A stretch of DNA of 7,992 nt from Alphaproteobacteria bacterium (GTDB lineage Bacteria > Pseudomonadota > Alphaproteobacteria > Paracaedibacterales > CAIOTO01): the NCBI GenBank assembly GCA_030727085.1, contig JANRCF010000003.1:1-7992 (forward strand). Reading direction: 5' to 3'. The notes below the pieces were generated by a model, which did no database searches, had not been told where the DNA came from, and saw nothing but the letters and a program-made list of their open reading frames with translations. The translations under genes were made by a program, and so were the position numbers. Below, piece after piece: positions 1 to 6,329 of the stretch. Position 1 is the first letter of the stretch. Each line of letters begins with the position of its first letter.

Positions 1-39
1 TCATGTAGCTATATCATTTACCGGATTAATTCAATCCAC

Positions 40-132
40 GCCGTCATGGCAAGCCCAAAGGGCGTGACCATCCAAATTGTTTTCTGCAATATATGGATCA
101 CCACGTCGCCTGAAGCTCTTCGTGATGACGGC
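40..132. repeat. Palindromic intergenic repeat, 93 bp
   Basis: The ends are perfect 8-bp inverted repeats: gccgtcat at 40-47 and atgacggc at 125-132. Inside, the left arm ends in ccatccaaat (68-77) and the right arm begins atatggatca (91-100), which pair again imperfectly. The left arm can also fold by itself, with gccc (53-56) against gggc (60-63) and gtca (43-46) against tgac (65-68). The right arm can pair atcac (97-101) with gtgat (122-126). Nested folding with GTCAT/ATGAC ends and an ATCC/GGAT core is typical of dispersed, non-autonomous palindromic repeats in proteobacterial genomes. Family membership is inferred from recall, since copy number cannot be seen here. Confidence 0.75.
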
Positions 133-133
133 A

Positions 134-147
134 ACTTAAGCTTAAGT
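134..147. promoter_or_regulatory. Perfect 14-bp palindrome before the yajC promoter
   Basis: acttaagcttaagt is identical to its own reverse complement. It begins 2 nt after the end of the 93-bp repeat and overlaps the candidate -35 box of yajC. This placement would suit an operator for a dimeric regulator. A 14-bp perfect palindrome is also expected by chance about once in every two windows of this size, so the functional reading is weak. Confidence 0.2.
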
Positions 148-170
148 CGGAAAACGGTATTGTATATATT
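142..170 (+). promoter_or_regulatory. Candidate sigma-70 promoter for yajC-secD-secF-hrcA
   Basis: A -35-like TTAAGT (142-147, 3 of 6 matches to TTGACA) is separated by 17 nt from TATATT (165-170, 5 of 6 to TATAAT). Transcription would start near 177, about 23 nt before the yajC start codon. The segment is strongly AT-rich, so other -10-like hexamers occur nearby, for example TATAAA at 171-176. The exact boxes are uncertain, although a promoter somewhere in 135-180 is likely. Confidence 0.35.
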
Positions 171-199
171 TATAAACAGCCAAATGGAGAAATAGTTTT

Positions 200-580
200 A
201 TGTTTTTAATTACAAGTGCCATGGCATCATCACCTGCAGCAGCCGCACCAAGCGCTGGCGGTTTTGATCCTATTCAATTCTTACCAATGGTATTGATCTT
301 TGTTGTAATGTACTTTCTACTGATTCGCCCGCAACAAAAAAAAGCAAAAGAACACCAAGCAACTATTGCTGGCATTCGCAAAGGTGACCGCGTTATAACA
401 AGTGGTGGCATTATTGGTGTTGTCCACAAAGTAGACAGCGATACTGAAGTTACTGTTGAGATTGCTGATAATGTAAATGTTCGCGTTTTACGCGCAACAA
501 TTTCAAGCATTGTTACAAAGCCAGAACCAGCCAATGCTGTTGCTGCATCGCCTAAAAAAACAAGTACTAAAAAAGCTTAA
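200..580 (+). CDS. yajC: Sec translocon accessory protein YajC
   Basis: YajC is a small single-span inner-membrane protein that co-purifies with SecD and SecF and associates with the SecYEG export channel; its precise role is still unclear. The 126 residues show the family layout. There is a short Ala/Ser/Pro-rich periplasmic start (1-24) and one membrane helix (about 27-43, PMVLIFVVMYFLLI). The hallmark RPQQKKAKEHQ follows, then a compact cytoplasmic domain with GDRVITSGGIIGVV at about 62-75. The tail is rich in Lys, Thr and Ala and is slightly longer than the roughly 110 residues usual in the family. The ATG at 200 is supported by a ggaga Shine-Dalgarno at 186-190. secD begins 21 nt after the stop, the classic yajC-secD-secF order. 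Confidence 0.95.
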   Translation: MFLITSAMASSPAAAAPSAGGFDPIQFLPMVLIFVVMYFLLIRPQQKKAKEHQATIAGIRKGDRVITSGGIIGVVHKVDSDTEVTVEIADNVNVRVLRATISSIVTKPEPANAVAASPKKTSTKKA

Positions 581-601
581 CTGTTACGCAAGAGATTCTT
601 T

Positions 602-2197
602 ATGTTAGCAATTCCTCGTTGGAAATTTTGGCTCATCACTGGCACATGCCTTTTGGGTCTTTTATTCGCACTGCCAAACGTATCAACACCGGCAATGCTT
701 TCGTTGATGCCGTCATGGCTACAAAACAAAATTAGCCTAGGGCTTGAACTGCGTGGTGGCTCTCACCTCCAACTCGAAGTTGATCTTCAAGCTGTGGCGA
801 GTGAATCACTTCATCAATTGGTGGATGATGTTCGCTCACGTCTTAGGAAAGAGCAAATTGGCTACACAGGCCTGACAGTTGACAAAAAGGCTGCCACGCC
901 AACACTTAATATGGCATTACGCAACCCAGAAGATGCACCTAAGATAAAGAAAATCTTTGCAGAAATCGACAAGACTGTAACTGTTACTGTTACAGGCGCT
1001 CAAGTCGTTGCCAGAATCGAAAAAGAAGCGTTTGAGAAGCGCAAGAGAGCATTGGTTGAACAATCAATCGAAGTTATCCGCCGACGTATCGACGAAAGTG
1101 GAACGAAAGAGCCTATTCTACAACGTCAAGGCACCGATCGTATTATATTACAGCTCCCTGGCATTGATGATCCAGCTGAGGTAAAGCGTCGCATTGGTAA
1201 AACAGCAAAGATGACCTTCCGTTTGGTGGATCCAGCTTTGCAACCAATTCCAGCTGACCCACAAAACCCTAATCGCGCGCCCCCATCAACAGCAAGTGTT
1301 GACTATTTACCAGAAGAACACAGCGGGAAAATTGTTTACATTCCTGTAAAGAAGCAAGTCATGGTAAGTGGTGAAACGCTCGTTAATGCACAAGTTACAT
1401 ATAGCGAGAATGGGCAACCTGCAGTATCACTTAAATTTAATAGTGTTGGTGGCCGCAAGTTCGCAGAAATGTCACGTGATAATCTTAAAAAACAATTTGC
1501 AATTGTGCTTGATAATCAAGTCATCAGTGCACCTGTATTTCAAAGCGTTATTAGTACAGGTGATGGCCAAATTTCTGGACATTTTACCTTGCAAGGCGCA
1601 AATGATTTAGCATTGTTACTTCGCGCTGGCGCTCTACCTGCTCCACTTAAGTTTATCGAAGAAAAAACTGTAGGCCCAAGCCTTGGTGCGGATTCGATCC
1701 GTGCAGGCCAAACAGCCGTGATCATTGCATTCATACTTGTTGCAACATTTATGTTCTTAAGCTATGCAACGTTTGGTTTGTTTGCAGACATTGCTTTGAT
1801 CTTCAACATGATCTTTTTATTCGCTGGACTATCATTGCTACAAGCAACACTCACTCTGCCTGGTATTGCAGGTATCGCACTTACCATTGGTATGGCTGTT
1901 GACGCAAACGTGTTGATCTACGAACGTATTAAGGAAGAACTTCGCAGTGGTGCGAAGCCTGTAACAGCAGTTGACGCTGGTTATAAGCGTGCGATGATGA
2001 CCATTATTGACTCAAACCTTACCACATTGTTTGGTGCGGCAGTTCTATTTGAATTTGGCTCTGGCCCGATTCGTGGATTTGCGGTAACACTGGCTTTGGG
2101 TATTTTGATATCATTATTTACGTCATTGTCTTTATCACGATTGATTATCGTTACATGGCTCAAAGGTCGCCACAAAGCAACAACACTACCTATTTAA
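602..2197 (+). CDS. secD: Protein translocase subunit SecD
   Basis: SecD works with SecF in the inner membrane and uses the proton motive force to help release and pull translocating proteins on the periplasmic side. The 531 residues hold a first membrane helix (about 8-25), followed by the conserved LGLELRGGSHLQLEVD (46-61). A large periplasmic region (about 30-360) includes the helical run EVIRRRIDESGTKEP (157-171). A cluster of five membrane helices spans about 368-520. The helix-4 signature GMAVDANVLIYERIKEE (430-446) carries Asp434, the position matching the acidic residue known to be needed for proton-driven function. The IIDSNLTTLFGAAVLF (468-483) and GPIRGFAVTLALG (488-500) motifs are intact. 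E. coli SecD is longer (615 residues), and this shorter form is usual in Alphaproteobacteria. The Shine-Dalgarno is weak (agaga, 591-595). secF follows after an unusually long, repeat-filled gap. Confidence 0.97.
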   Translation: MLAIPRWKFWLITGTCLLGLLFALPNVSTPAMLSLMPSWLQNKISLGLELRGGSHLQLEVDLQAVASESLHQLVDDVRSRLRKEQIGYTGLTVDKKAATPTLNMALRNPEDAPKIKKIFAEIDKTVTVTVTGAQVVARIEKEAFEKRKRALVEQSIEVIRRRIDESGTKEPILQRQGTDRIILQLPGIDDPAEVKRRIGKTAKMTFRLVDPALQPIPADPQNPNRAPPSTASVDYLPEEHSGKIVYIPVKKQVMVSGETLVNAQVTYSENGQPAVSLKFNSVGGRKFAEMSRDNLKKQFAIVLDNQVISAPVFQSVISTGDGQISGHFTLQGANDLALLLRAGALPAPLKFIEEKTVGPSLGADSIRAGQTAVIIAFILVATFMFLSYATFGLFADIALIFNMIFLFAGLSLLQATLTLPGIAGIALTIGMAVDANVLIYERIKEELRSGAKPVTAVDAGYKRAMMTIIDSNLTTLFGAAVLFEFGSGPIRGFAVTLALGILISLFTSLSLSRLIIVTWLKGRHKATTLPI

Positions 2198-2210
2198 GGA
2201 AATACTGCCC

Positions 2211-2288
2211 TGTCATTCCCGCAAAGGCGGGAATGCAGACAAAACAACATTTACAGCAGCATAGATCCCCGCCTTCGCGAGGATGACA
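2211..2288. repeat. Palindromic repeat between secD and secF, 78 bp
   Basis: Two 28-nt arms (2211-2238 and 2261-2288) are inverted copies matching at 22 of 28 positions, separated by 22 nt. Each arm also folds alone. In the left arm cattcccgc (2214-2222) pairs perfectly over 9 bp with gcgggaatg (2227-2235), around a 4-nt loop. In the right arm atccccgc (2265-2272) pairs with gcgaggat (2277-2284) with one mismatch. The core resembles the very widespread GTCATTCCCGCNAAGGCGGGAAT type of dispersed bacterial palindrome; that resemblance comes from general knowledge, not a search. It fills most of the 123-nt gap between two genes that are otherwise usually close together. If transcribed, it would place GC-rich hairpins between the secD and secF reading frames. 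No T-tract follows either hairpin, so it is not a standard terminator. Confidence 0.85.
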
Positions 2289-2320
2289 AAGCCCACAAAC
2301 ACAAGAAAGAAAGTTTTAAC

Positions 2321-3274
2321 ATGAAACGTCTTCAAATTGTTCCATACAACACGAACATCAATTTTATTGGCTTTCGTTTTATACCTTTTGCTATTGCAGC
2401 ACTTATAACAATTATATCCATTACAGGCGTTATGTATAAAGGGCTCAACTATGGTATAGACTTTAAAGGTGGTTATATACTTGAAGTACGCATGCCAAAT
2501 GCACAAGATGTTACACAGCTTCGTGAGAAATTAAATGTACTGAATCTTGGTGAAGTCATGATTCAACAAATTGGCAGTGAACGCGATTTGTTGATTAAGC
2601 TAGAACATCAACATGGCGACCAAACAGCACAAACAGTTGCAATTGACAAAGTTAAATCAACCTTAGGCGCTGGCGTTGATTACCGTAAAATTGATACTGT
2701 GGGACCTAAAGTTGGCGCAGAACTCGTTGATAATGCTGTAAAAGCCATTTTGCTTTCTCTTGTTGCCATGCTCGTTTATATTGCCCTACGCTTTGAATGG
2801 CAATTTGCTGTATGTGCAGTTGTCGCGCTTGCGCATGACTGTATTGCGATTCTTGGTTTATTTTCTTTATTCCCATCATTTGAATTTAATGAAACAGCGA
2901 TTATTGCAGTCCTAATTACCGCTGGTTATTCTATTAATGATACAATTGTTATTTTTGACCGCATTCGCGAAGGTTTGCGCAAATACAAAAAAATGGAGCT
3001 CGGTGAGCTCATTAATAAAAGTTTGAATGAAACATTATCACGTACAACAATGACAGCGACAACAACACTCCTTGCCGTTACAGCATTGTATTTATTTGGT
3101 GGCAAAGTTATTTCTGCCTTTAGCCTTCCGATTCTTCTAGGTATTATCATTGGATCTTTTTCGTCAATTTGCTTAGCGGCTCCACTCTTGATGTATTTAA
3201 AAATCAAACGTGGTGATGTTGCTCTTAAAAAGGGAGCATCTGCAAATGAAAATACCTTTGAAAAATTCGCATAA
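2321..3274 (+). CDS. secF: Protein translocase subunit SecF
   Basis: SecF is the membrane partner of SecD in the proton-driven SecDF complex that assists SecYEG export. At 317 residues it has family-typical length. A first membrane helix (about 19-38) leads into GLNYGIDFKGGYILEV (41-56). A periplasmic domain follows, then VGPKVGAEL (127-135) and five further helices between about 138 and 293. The signatures VVALAHD (167-173) and AGYSINDTIVIFDRIREGLR (201-220) are intact, as is SLNETLSRTTMTATTTLLAV (234-253). The ATG at 2321 fits the expected N-terminus. The Shine-Dalgarno is poor (only an A/G-rich agaaagaaag at 2303-2312), so efficient translation may depend on the local mRNA structure left by the repeat upstream. 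Codons 223-224 (AAA AAA) and the next A make an A7 run just before a short hairpin. hrcA starts 23 nt downstream. Confidence 0.97.
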   Translation: MKRLQIVPYNTNINFIGFRFIPFAIAALITIISITGVMYKGLNYGIDFKGGYILEVRMPNAQDVTQLREKLNVLNLGEVMIQQIGSERDLLIKLEHQHGDQTAQTVAIDKVKSTLGAGVDYRKIDTVGPKVGAELVDNAVKAILLSLVAMLVYIALRFEWQFAVCAVVALAHDCIAILGLFSLFPSFEFNETAIIAVLITAGYSINDTIVIFDRIREGLRKYKKMELGELINKSLNETLSRTTMTATTTLLAVTALYLFGGKVISAFSLPILLGIIIGSFSSICLAAPLLMYLKIKRGDVALKKGASANENTFEKFA

Positions 3275-3297
3275 CAAATAACTCAAGAGAGCTAACT

Positions 3298-4341
3298 ATG
3301 TCCCTCACTGTCGCAGAACTTAATGATCGCTCGGTCGAAGTTTTCAGGGAAATAATCGATACCTACATCGAGACGGGGGAACCTGTTGGCTCTCGCACTC
3401 TATCACGGCGCCTTCGCCAACCACTCTCACCTGCTACAATTCGCAATGTTATGGCAGATCTTGAAGAAGCAGGCCTCCTCTACGCACCACATACGTCCGC
3501 AGGGCGCCTTCCAACCGACGCTGGCCTACGCTATTTCGTTGATGGCTTGCTTGAAGTTGGGGACATTAAAGATACCGAACGCGCTGAAATAGAACGCCGC
3601 TGCAAAAGCTCTGGCCTTAGTATTGACAGCGTACTCGAACAAGCCTCTGCGATGTTATCTGGTCTGTCGTCGTGTGCCGGCCTGGTTATGGCGCCCAAGA
3701 GCGATTCATTACTTAAACATCTTGAGTTTGTGCATCTTGCGCCTGGGCGTGCCCTGGTTGTTCTGATTTCTCAAGACGGTAATATTGAAAATCGCATCAT
3801 CGATTTGCCACCATCAATCACGCAATCTGTTCTTACTGAAGCATCTAATTTTTTAAGCGCACGTATATTTGGCAGAACGCTTGTTGATGCACGTAACGCC
3901 ATCATGAATGAATTAAATCAACAAAAAGCGCAATTGGATGAACTGACTGCGAAAGTAGTTGAAATGGGTCTTGGCGTCTGGGCTGGCGGCGAGCGCGGCG
4001 GATCACTCATTGTAAAAGGACAATCCCACTTACTTGATAGTGTCACAGAACTCACAGAGCTTGACCAAATACGATCATTGTTTCAAGCGCTCGATACAAA
4101 AGAAACGCTGCAACAATTATTGGATGCATCCATTCAAGCTGATGGAGTGCAAATTTTTATCGGTGCTGAAAATAGTCTATTCCATGTTTCAGGCTGTTCA
4201 CTTGTGGTGTCGCCCTACCATAATGCGGAACAAAAAATCATTGGTGCTATAGGTGTTATTGGGCCATCACGTATGAATTATAGCCGCATTATTCCACTTG
4301 TGGATTATACGGCTAAGATCGTTGGAAAACTGCTGGGGTAG
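3298..4341 (+). CDS. hrcA: Heat-inducible transcription repressor HrcA
   Basis: HrcA is a cytoplasmic dimeric repressor that binds CIRCE inverted repeats upstream of groESL and sometimes dnaK operons; its activity is normally kept up by the GroEL chaperonin. The 347 residues match the usual length. The N-terminal winged-helix DNA-binding domain spans about 5-85 and includes RSVEVFREIIDTYIETGEPV (11-30). This is followed by LSPATIRNVMADLEEAGLL (43-61) and PHTSAGRLPTDAGLRYFVD (64-82), the most conserved HrcA stretch. A central GAF-like dimerisation region follows. The C-terminal signature GVIGPSRMNYSRIIPLVDYTAK occupies 319-340. The ATG at 3298 has an agagag Shine-Dalgarno about 6 nt upstream. 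It lies 23 nt after secF, suggesting co-transcription with the export genes. Neither grpE nor dnaK is adjacent, and I saw no CIRCE element in the window, so its targets lie elsewhere. Confidence 0.96.
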   Translation: MSLTVAELNDRSVEVFREIIDTYIETGEPVGSRTLSRRLRQPLSPATIRNVMADLEEAGLLYAPHTSAGRLPTDAGLRYFVDGLLEVGDIKDTERAEIERRCKSSGLSIDSVLEQASAMLSGLSSCAGLVMAPKSDSLLKHLEFVHLAPGRALVVLISQDGNIENRIIDLPPSITQSVLTEASNFLSARIFGRTLVDARNAIMNELNQQKAQLDELTAKVVEMGLGVWAGGERGGSLIVKGQSHLLDSVTELTELDQIRSLFQALDTKETLQQLLDASIQADGVQIFIGAENSLFHVSGCSLVVSPYHNAEQKIIGAIGVIGPSRMNYSRIIPLVDYTAKIVGKLLG

Positions 4342-4344
4342 GAT

Positions 4345-5619
4345 CTACGCAGCAACACTCGCATTTCGTATTCGCTCTTCAATCTCACCTCTGAAATGGC
4401 GCACAAGCCCTTGTATTGGCCATGCAGCCGCATCACCCAATGCACAAATGGTATGTCCCTCAACTTGCTTTGTCACCTCAAGCAATAAATCAATATCCGA
4501 TGATACACCATCGCCTTTCACAAGTTTTTCCATCATGCGCCACATCCAGCCTGTACCTTCTCGGCAAGGGGAACATTGCCCGCAGCTTTCATGCATATAA
4601 AATTTACTCAAACGCGCGATTGCCTTAATCACATCGGTCGACTGATCCATTACAATCACACCAGCGGTACCAAGGCCTGAACCTTCGGCTCTTAAGCTAT
4701 CGAAATCCATCAACACAGAATCACATACATTTTTTGGTAGCAATGGTACAGATGATCCACCAGGGATAACAGCTTTTAGATTATTCCAGCCACCACGAAC
4801 ACCACCTGCGTGCTTATCAATCAATTCACGAAGTGAAATTCCCATTTCTTCTTCTACATTACACGGCTTATTCACATGCCCCGAAATACAGAAAATCTTG
4901 GTGCCAGTATTGTTAGGCCGCCCGAGCCCTGCAAACCACCCACTCCCGCGGCGCAAAATCGTTGGCACAACCGCAATAGTTTCAACATTGTTGATAATTG
5001 TCGGACAACCATAAAGTCCTATATTAGCTGGAAACGGCGGCTTTAACCTGGGCATGCCTTTTTTACCCTCAAGGCTTTCAAGCAATGCAGTTTCCTCGCC
5101 GCAAATATACGCCCCTGCCCCACGATGCAGATATAAATCAAAATCCCAGCCAGACTTTGCCGCATTCTTACCTAACAGACCAGCGGCATACGCTTCATCA
5201 ATCGCATTTTGCAAAACAACCGCTTCGTTATAATACTCACCGCGAATATAAATATATCCGACATGCGCACCAATACCGGCAGCTGCAATCAAAGCACCTT
5301 CGATCAATTTATGGGGCTCATTCCTTAGAATATCTCGATCTTTGCACGTACCAGGCTCGCTCTCATCCGCATTAACCACAAGATAAACAGGATATGGACT
5401 TGTATCCTTTGGAACAAATGACCACTTCATACCCGCCGAAAACCCTGCACCACCTCGCCCACGAAGGCCAGACGCCTTCACTTCAGCTACAATCCAGTCA
5501 CGGCCATTCTCAATAATATCTTTTGTGTTTGACCAATCACCGCGTGCTTTAGAGGCTTTCAAATCAGTCGGTTGCCCGCCATATAAGTTCTGAAAAATAC
5601 GATCTTCGGCTTTTAGCAT
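4345..5619 (-). CDS. nuoF: NADH-quinone oxidoreductase subunit F (NuoF, 51 kDa type)
   Basis: NuoF is the entry point of respiratory complex I. It binds NADH and FMN and passes electrons to cluster N3, in the peripheral arm on the cytoplasmic side. The 424 residues are full length. The glycine-rich nucleotide-binding loop is GLRGRGGAGFSAGMKWSF (51-68). NADESEPGTCKDRDI (83-97) and GAGAYICGEETALLESLEG (167-185) complete the FMN/NADH site. The 4Fe-4S ligands are Cys346, Cys349 and Cys352 in ESCGQCSPCREG (344-355), with Cys392 in HTICALGD. The ATG (5619-5617) lies inside the last codons of nuoE, a 7-nt overlap that suggests translational coupling. Its TAG stop is 3 nt from the stop of convergent hrcA. 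nuoG, the usual next gene, is therefore absent here. Confidence 0.97.
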   Translation of the reverse strand: MLKAEDRIFQNLYGGQPTDLKASKARGDWSNTKDIIENGRDWIVAEVKASGLRGRGGAGFSAGMKWSFVPKDTSPYPVYLVVNADESEPGTCKDRDILRNEPHKLIEGALIAAAGIGAHVGYIYIRGEYYNEAVVLQNAIDEAYAAGLLGKNAAKSGWDFDLYLHRGAGAYICGEETALLESLEGKKGMPRLKPPFPANIGLYGCPTIINNVETIAVVPTILRRGSGWFAGLGRPNNTGTKIFCISGHVNKPCNVEEEMGISLRELIDKHAGGVRGGWNNLKAVIPGGSSVPLLPKNVCDSVLMDFDSLRAEGSGLGTAGVIVMDQSTDVIKAIARLSKFYMHESCGQCSPCREGTGWMWRMMEKLVKGDGVSSDIDLLLEVTKQVEGHTICALGDAAAWPIQGLVRHFRGEIEERIRNASVAA

Positions 5620-6233
5620 GATTCAGCCTCTTGCTTATTTTGAGTGGTAATTACGGCTACAGGTGTTTCCAATTTTGCTTGGACAGCCTGTGAGCATTGA
5701 CGCCCAATTTGCGAACCCTTATGTATTGCTTTCCCAGCTTTTAGGTCATCAAGCACTTCCACCATTTTCTCAGGCGTTAAATCTTCGAAATAGTCATCAT
5801 TAATTTGCACAACTGGCGCATTAACACACGCGCCCAAACATTCAACCTCAGAAAGCGTGAATAAACCATCATCGGTGGTTGCTCCCTTTTGAATGCCAAG
5901 GTGCTTTTTGCAGGTGTTCATAATATCTTCTGCACCGCGCAACCAACACGGCGTTGTTCCGCATACTTGCAAATGATACTTGCCAACCGGTTTCAAATTA
6001 AACATCGTATAAAACGTTGCAACCTCGTACACCTTAATAAAAGGCATATCAAGCATTGTTGCGACGGCCTCCATCGCTGGTGTCGGCAACCATCCACCAC
6101 TTTCGCGCTGCGCAAGATCAAGCAAAGGCAATACCGCACTTGCTTTGCGTTCAGCTGGATAATGAGTCAGGATTGTATCGATTTTTGCTAAAGAATCAAC
6201 AGAGAATGAAAAAGAGTTCATTAAAAATGTCAT
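5613..6233 (-). CDS. nuoE: NADH-quinone oxidoreductase subunit E (NuoE, 24 kDa type)
   Basis: NuoE forms the NADH dehydrogenase module of complex I with NuoF and NuoG, and it carries the 2Fe-2S cluster N1a. The 206 residues show a helical N-terminal domain (about 12-75, with HYPAERKASAVLPLLDLAQ at 24-42 and YEVATFYTMFNLKPVGK at 69-85). A thioredoxin-like ferredoxin domain follows. Its four cluster ligands are all visible: Cys91 and Cys96 in CGTTPCWLRG, and Cys132 and Cys136 in ECLGACVNAP. The C-terminal tail after about 170 is longer than in E. coli NuoE (166 residues), as is common in Alphaproteobacteria. ATG codons at 6233 and 6221 (Met5) are both possible starts, and neither has a convincing Shine-Dalgarno. 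The longer form is listed. The stop overlaps the nuoF start by 7 nt. Confidence 0.95.
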   Translation of the reverse strand: MTFLMNSFSFSVDSLAKIDTILTHYPAERKASAVLPLLDLAQRESGGWLPTPAMEAVATMLDMPFIKVYEVATFYTMFNLKPVGKYHLQVCGTTPCWLRGAEDIMNTCKKHLGIQKGATTDDGLFTLSEVECLGACVNAPVVQINDDYFEDLTPEKMVEVLDDLKAGKAIHKGSQIGRQCSQAVQAKLETPVAVITTQNKQEAESC

Positions 6234-6289
6234 GTGAATTGCACTGTCTTCAGGGTAGCGAAATGTGGGGGTGGCTGCAAGGGGTTCTA

Positions 6290-6318
6290 ACTATACCACT
6301 TGTCCCAATCATCTCGAA
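6290..6318 (-). promoter_or_regulatory. Candidate extended -10 promoter for nuoEF
   Basis: Read on the minus strand, TTCGAG (6318-6313, 3 of 6 to the -35 consensus) is followed by a 17-nt spacer and TATAGT (6295-6290, 5 of 6 to TATAAT). The TGG immediately before the -10 box makes a TGN extended -10. Transcription would start near 6283, leaving a leader of about 50 nt with C-rich runs before the nuoE ATG. Confidence 0.4.
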
Positions 6319-6329
6319 TTTGCTAAGCT
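6300..6329 (+). promoter_or_regulatory. Candidate extended -10 promoter for gltX
   Basis: TTGTCC (6300-6305, 4 of 6 to TTGACA) is followed by an 18-nt spacer and TAAGCT (6324-6329). TGC at 6321-6323 supplies the TGN of an extended -10. The -10 hexamer itself is a mediocre match. Transcription would begin near 6336, about 29 nt before the gltX ATG. The boxes interleave with the candidate nuoE promoter on the opposite strand. Confidence 0.3.

Larger units (their letters stand above)
1..195 (+). other. Open frame running in from the window edge and through a repeat; doubtful gene end
   Basis: The frame starting at base 1 has no stop codon until TAG at 193-195, giving 64 open codons that enter from outside the window and finish 4 nt before the yajC start. 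The only ATG codons inside are at 46 and 184. Most of the translation (about codons 14-44) comes from the palindromic repeat at 40-132, and the rest has no recognisable motif. It could be the 3' end of an upstream gene whose tail was extended by the repeat. It could equally be chance, because the repeat arms have few stop codons. The candidate yajC promoter and a 14-bp palindrome lie inside it, which favours non-coding DNA. I do not recognise a product. Confidence 0.15.

Noticed and set aside
710..719. ccgtcatggc, the same 10 bases as at 41-50 in the first repeat
   Set aside because: It encodes part of the SecD N-terminal region and has no second arm or flanking similarity, so it is a chance match rather than a repeat copy.
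975..995. 7-bp perfect inverted repeat (ctgtaac/gttacag) in secD
   Set aside because: It falls in codons for an alternating Thr-Val stretch that is repetitive by nature; no regulatory context supports it.
2213..2506. 97-codon minus-strand open frame across the repeat and the start of secF
   Set aside because: It is antisense to a certain gene, and its C-terminal part is only the translation of the palindromic repeat, a frequent source of false hypothetical proteins.
5085..5375. 96-codon plus-strand open frame inside nuoF
   Set aside because: It is a shadow of nuoF on the other strand, with low-complexity composition and no ribosome-binding site.
6251..6284. G-rich stretch upstream of gltX as a possible G-quadruplex
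   Set aside because: Only three separate G-runs of at least three are present; the canonical motif needs four.
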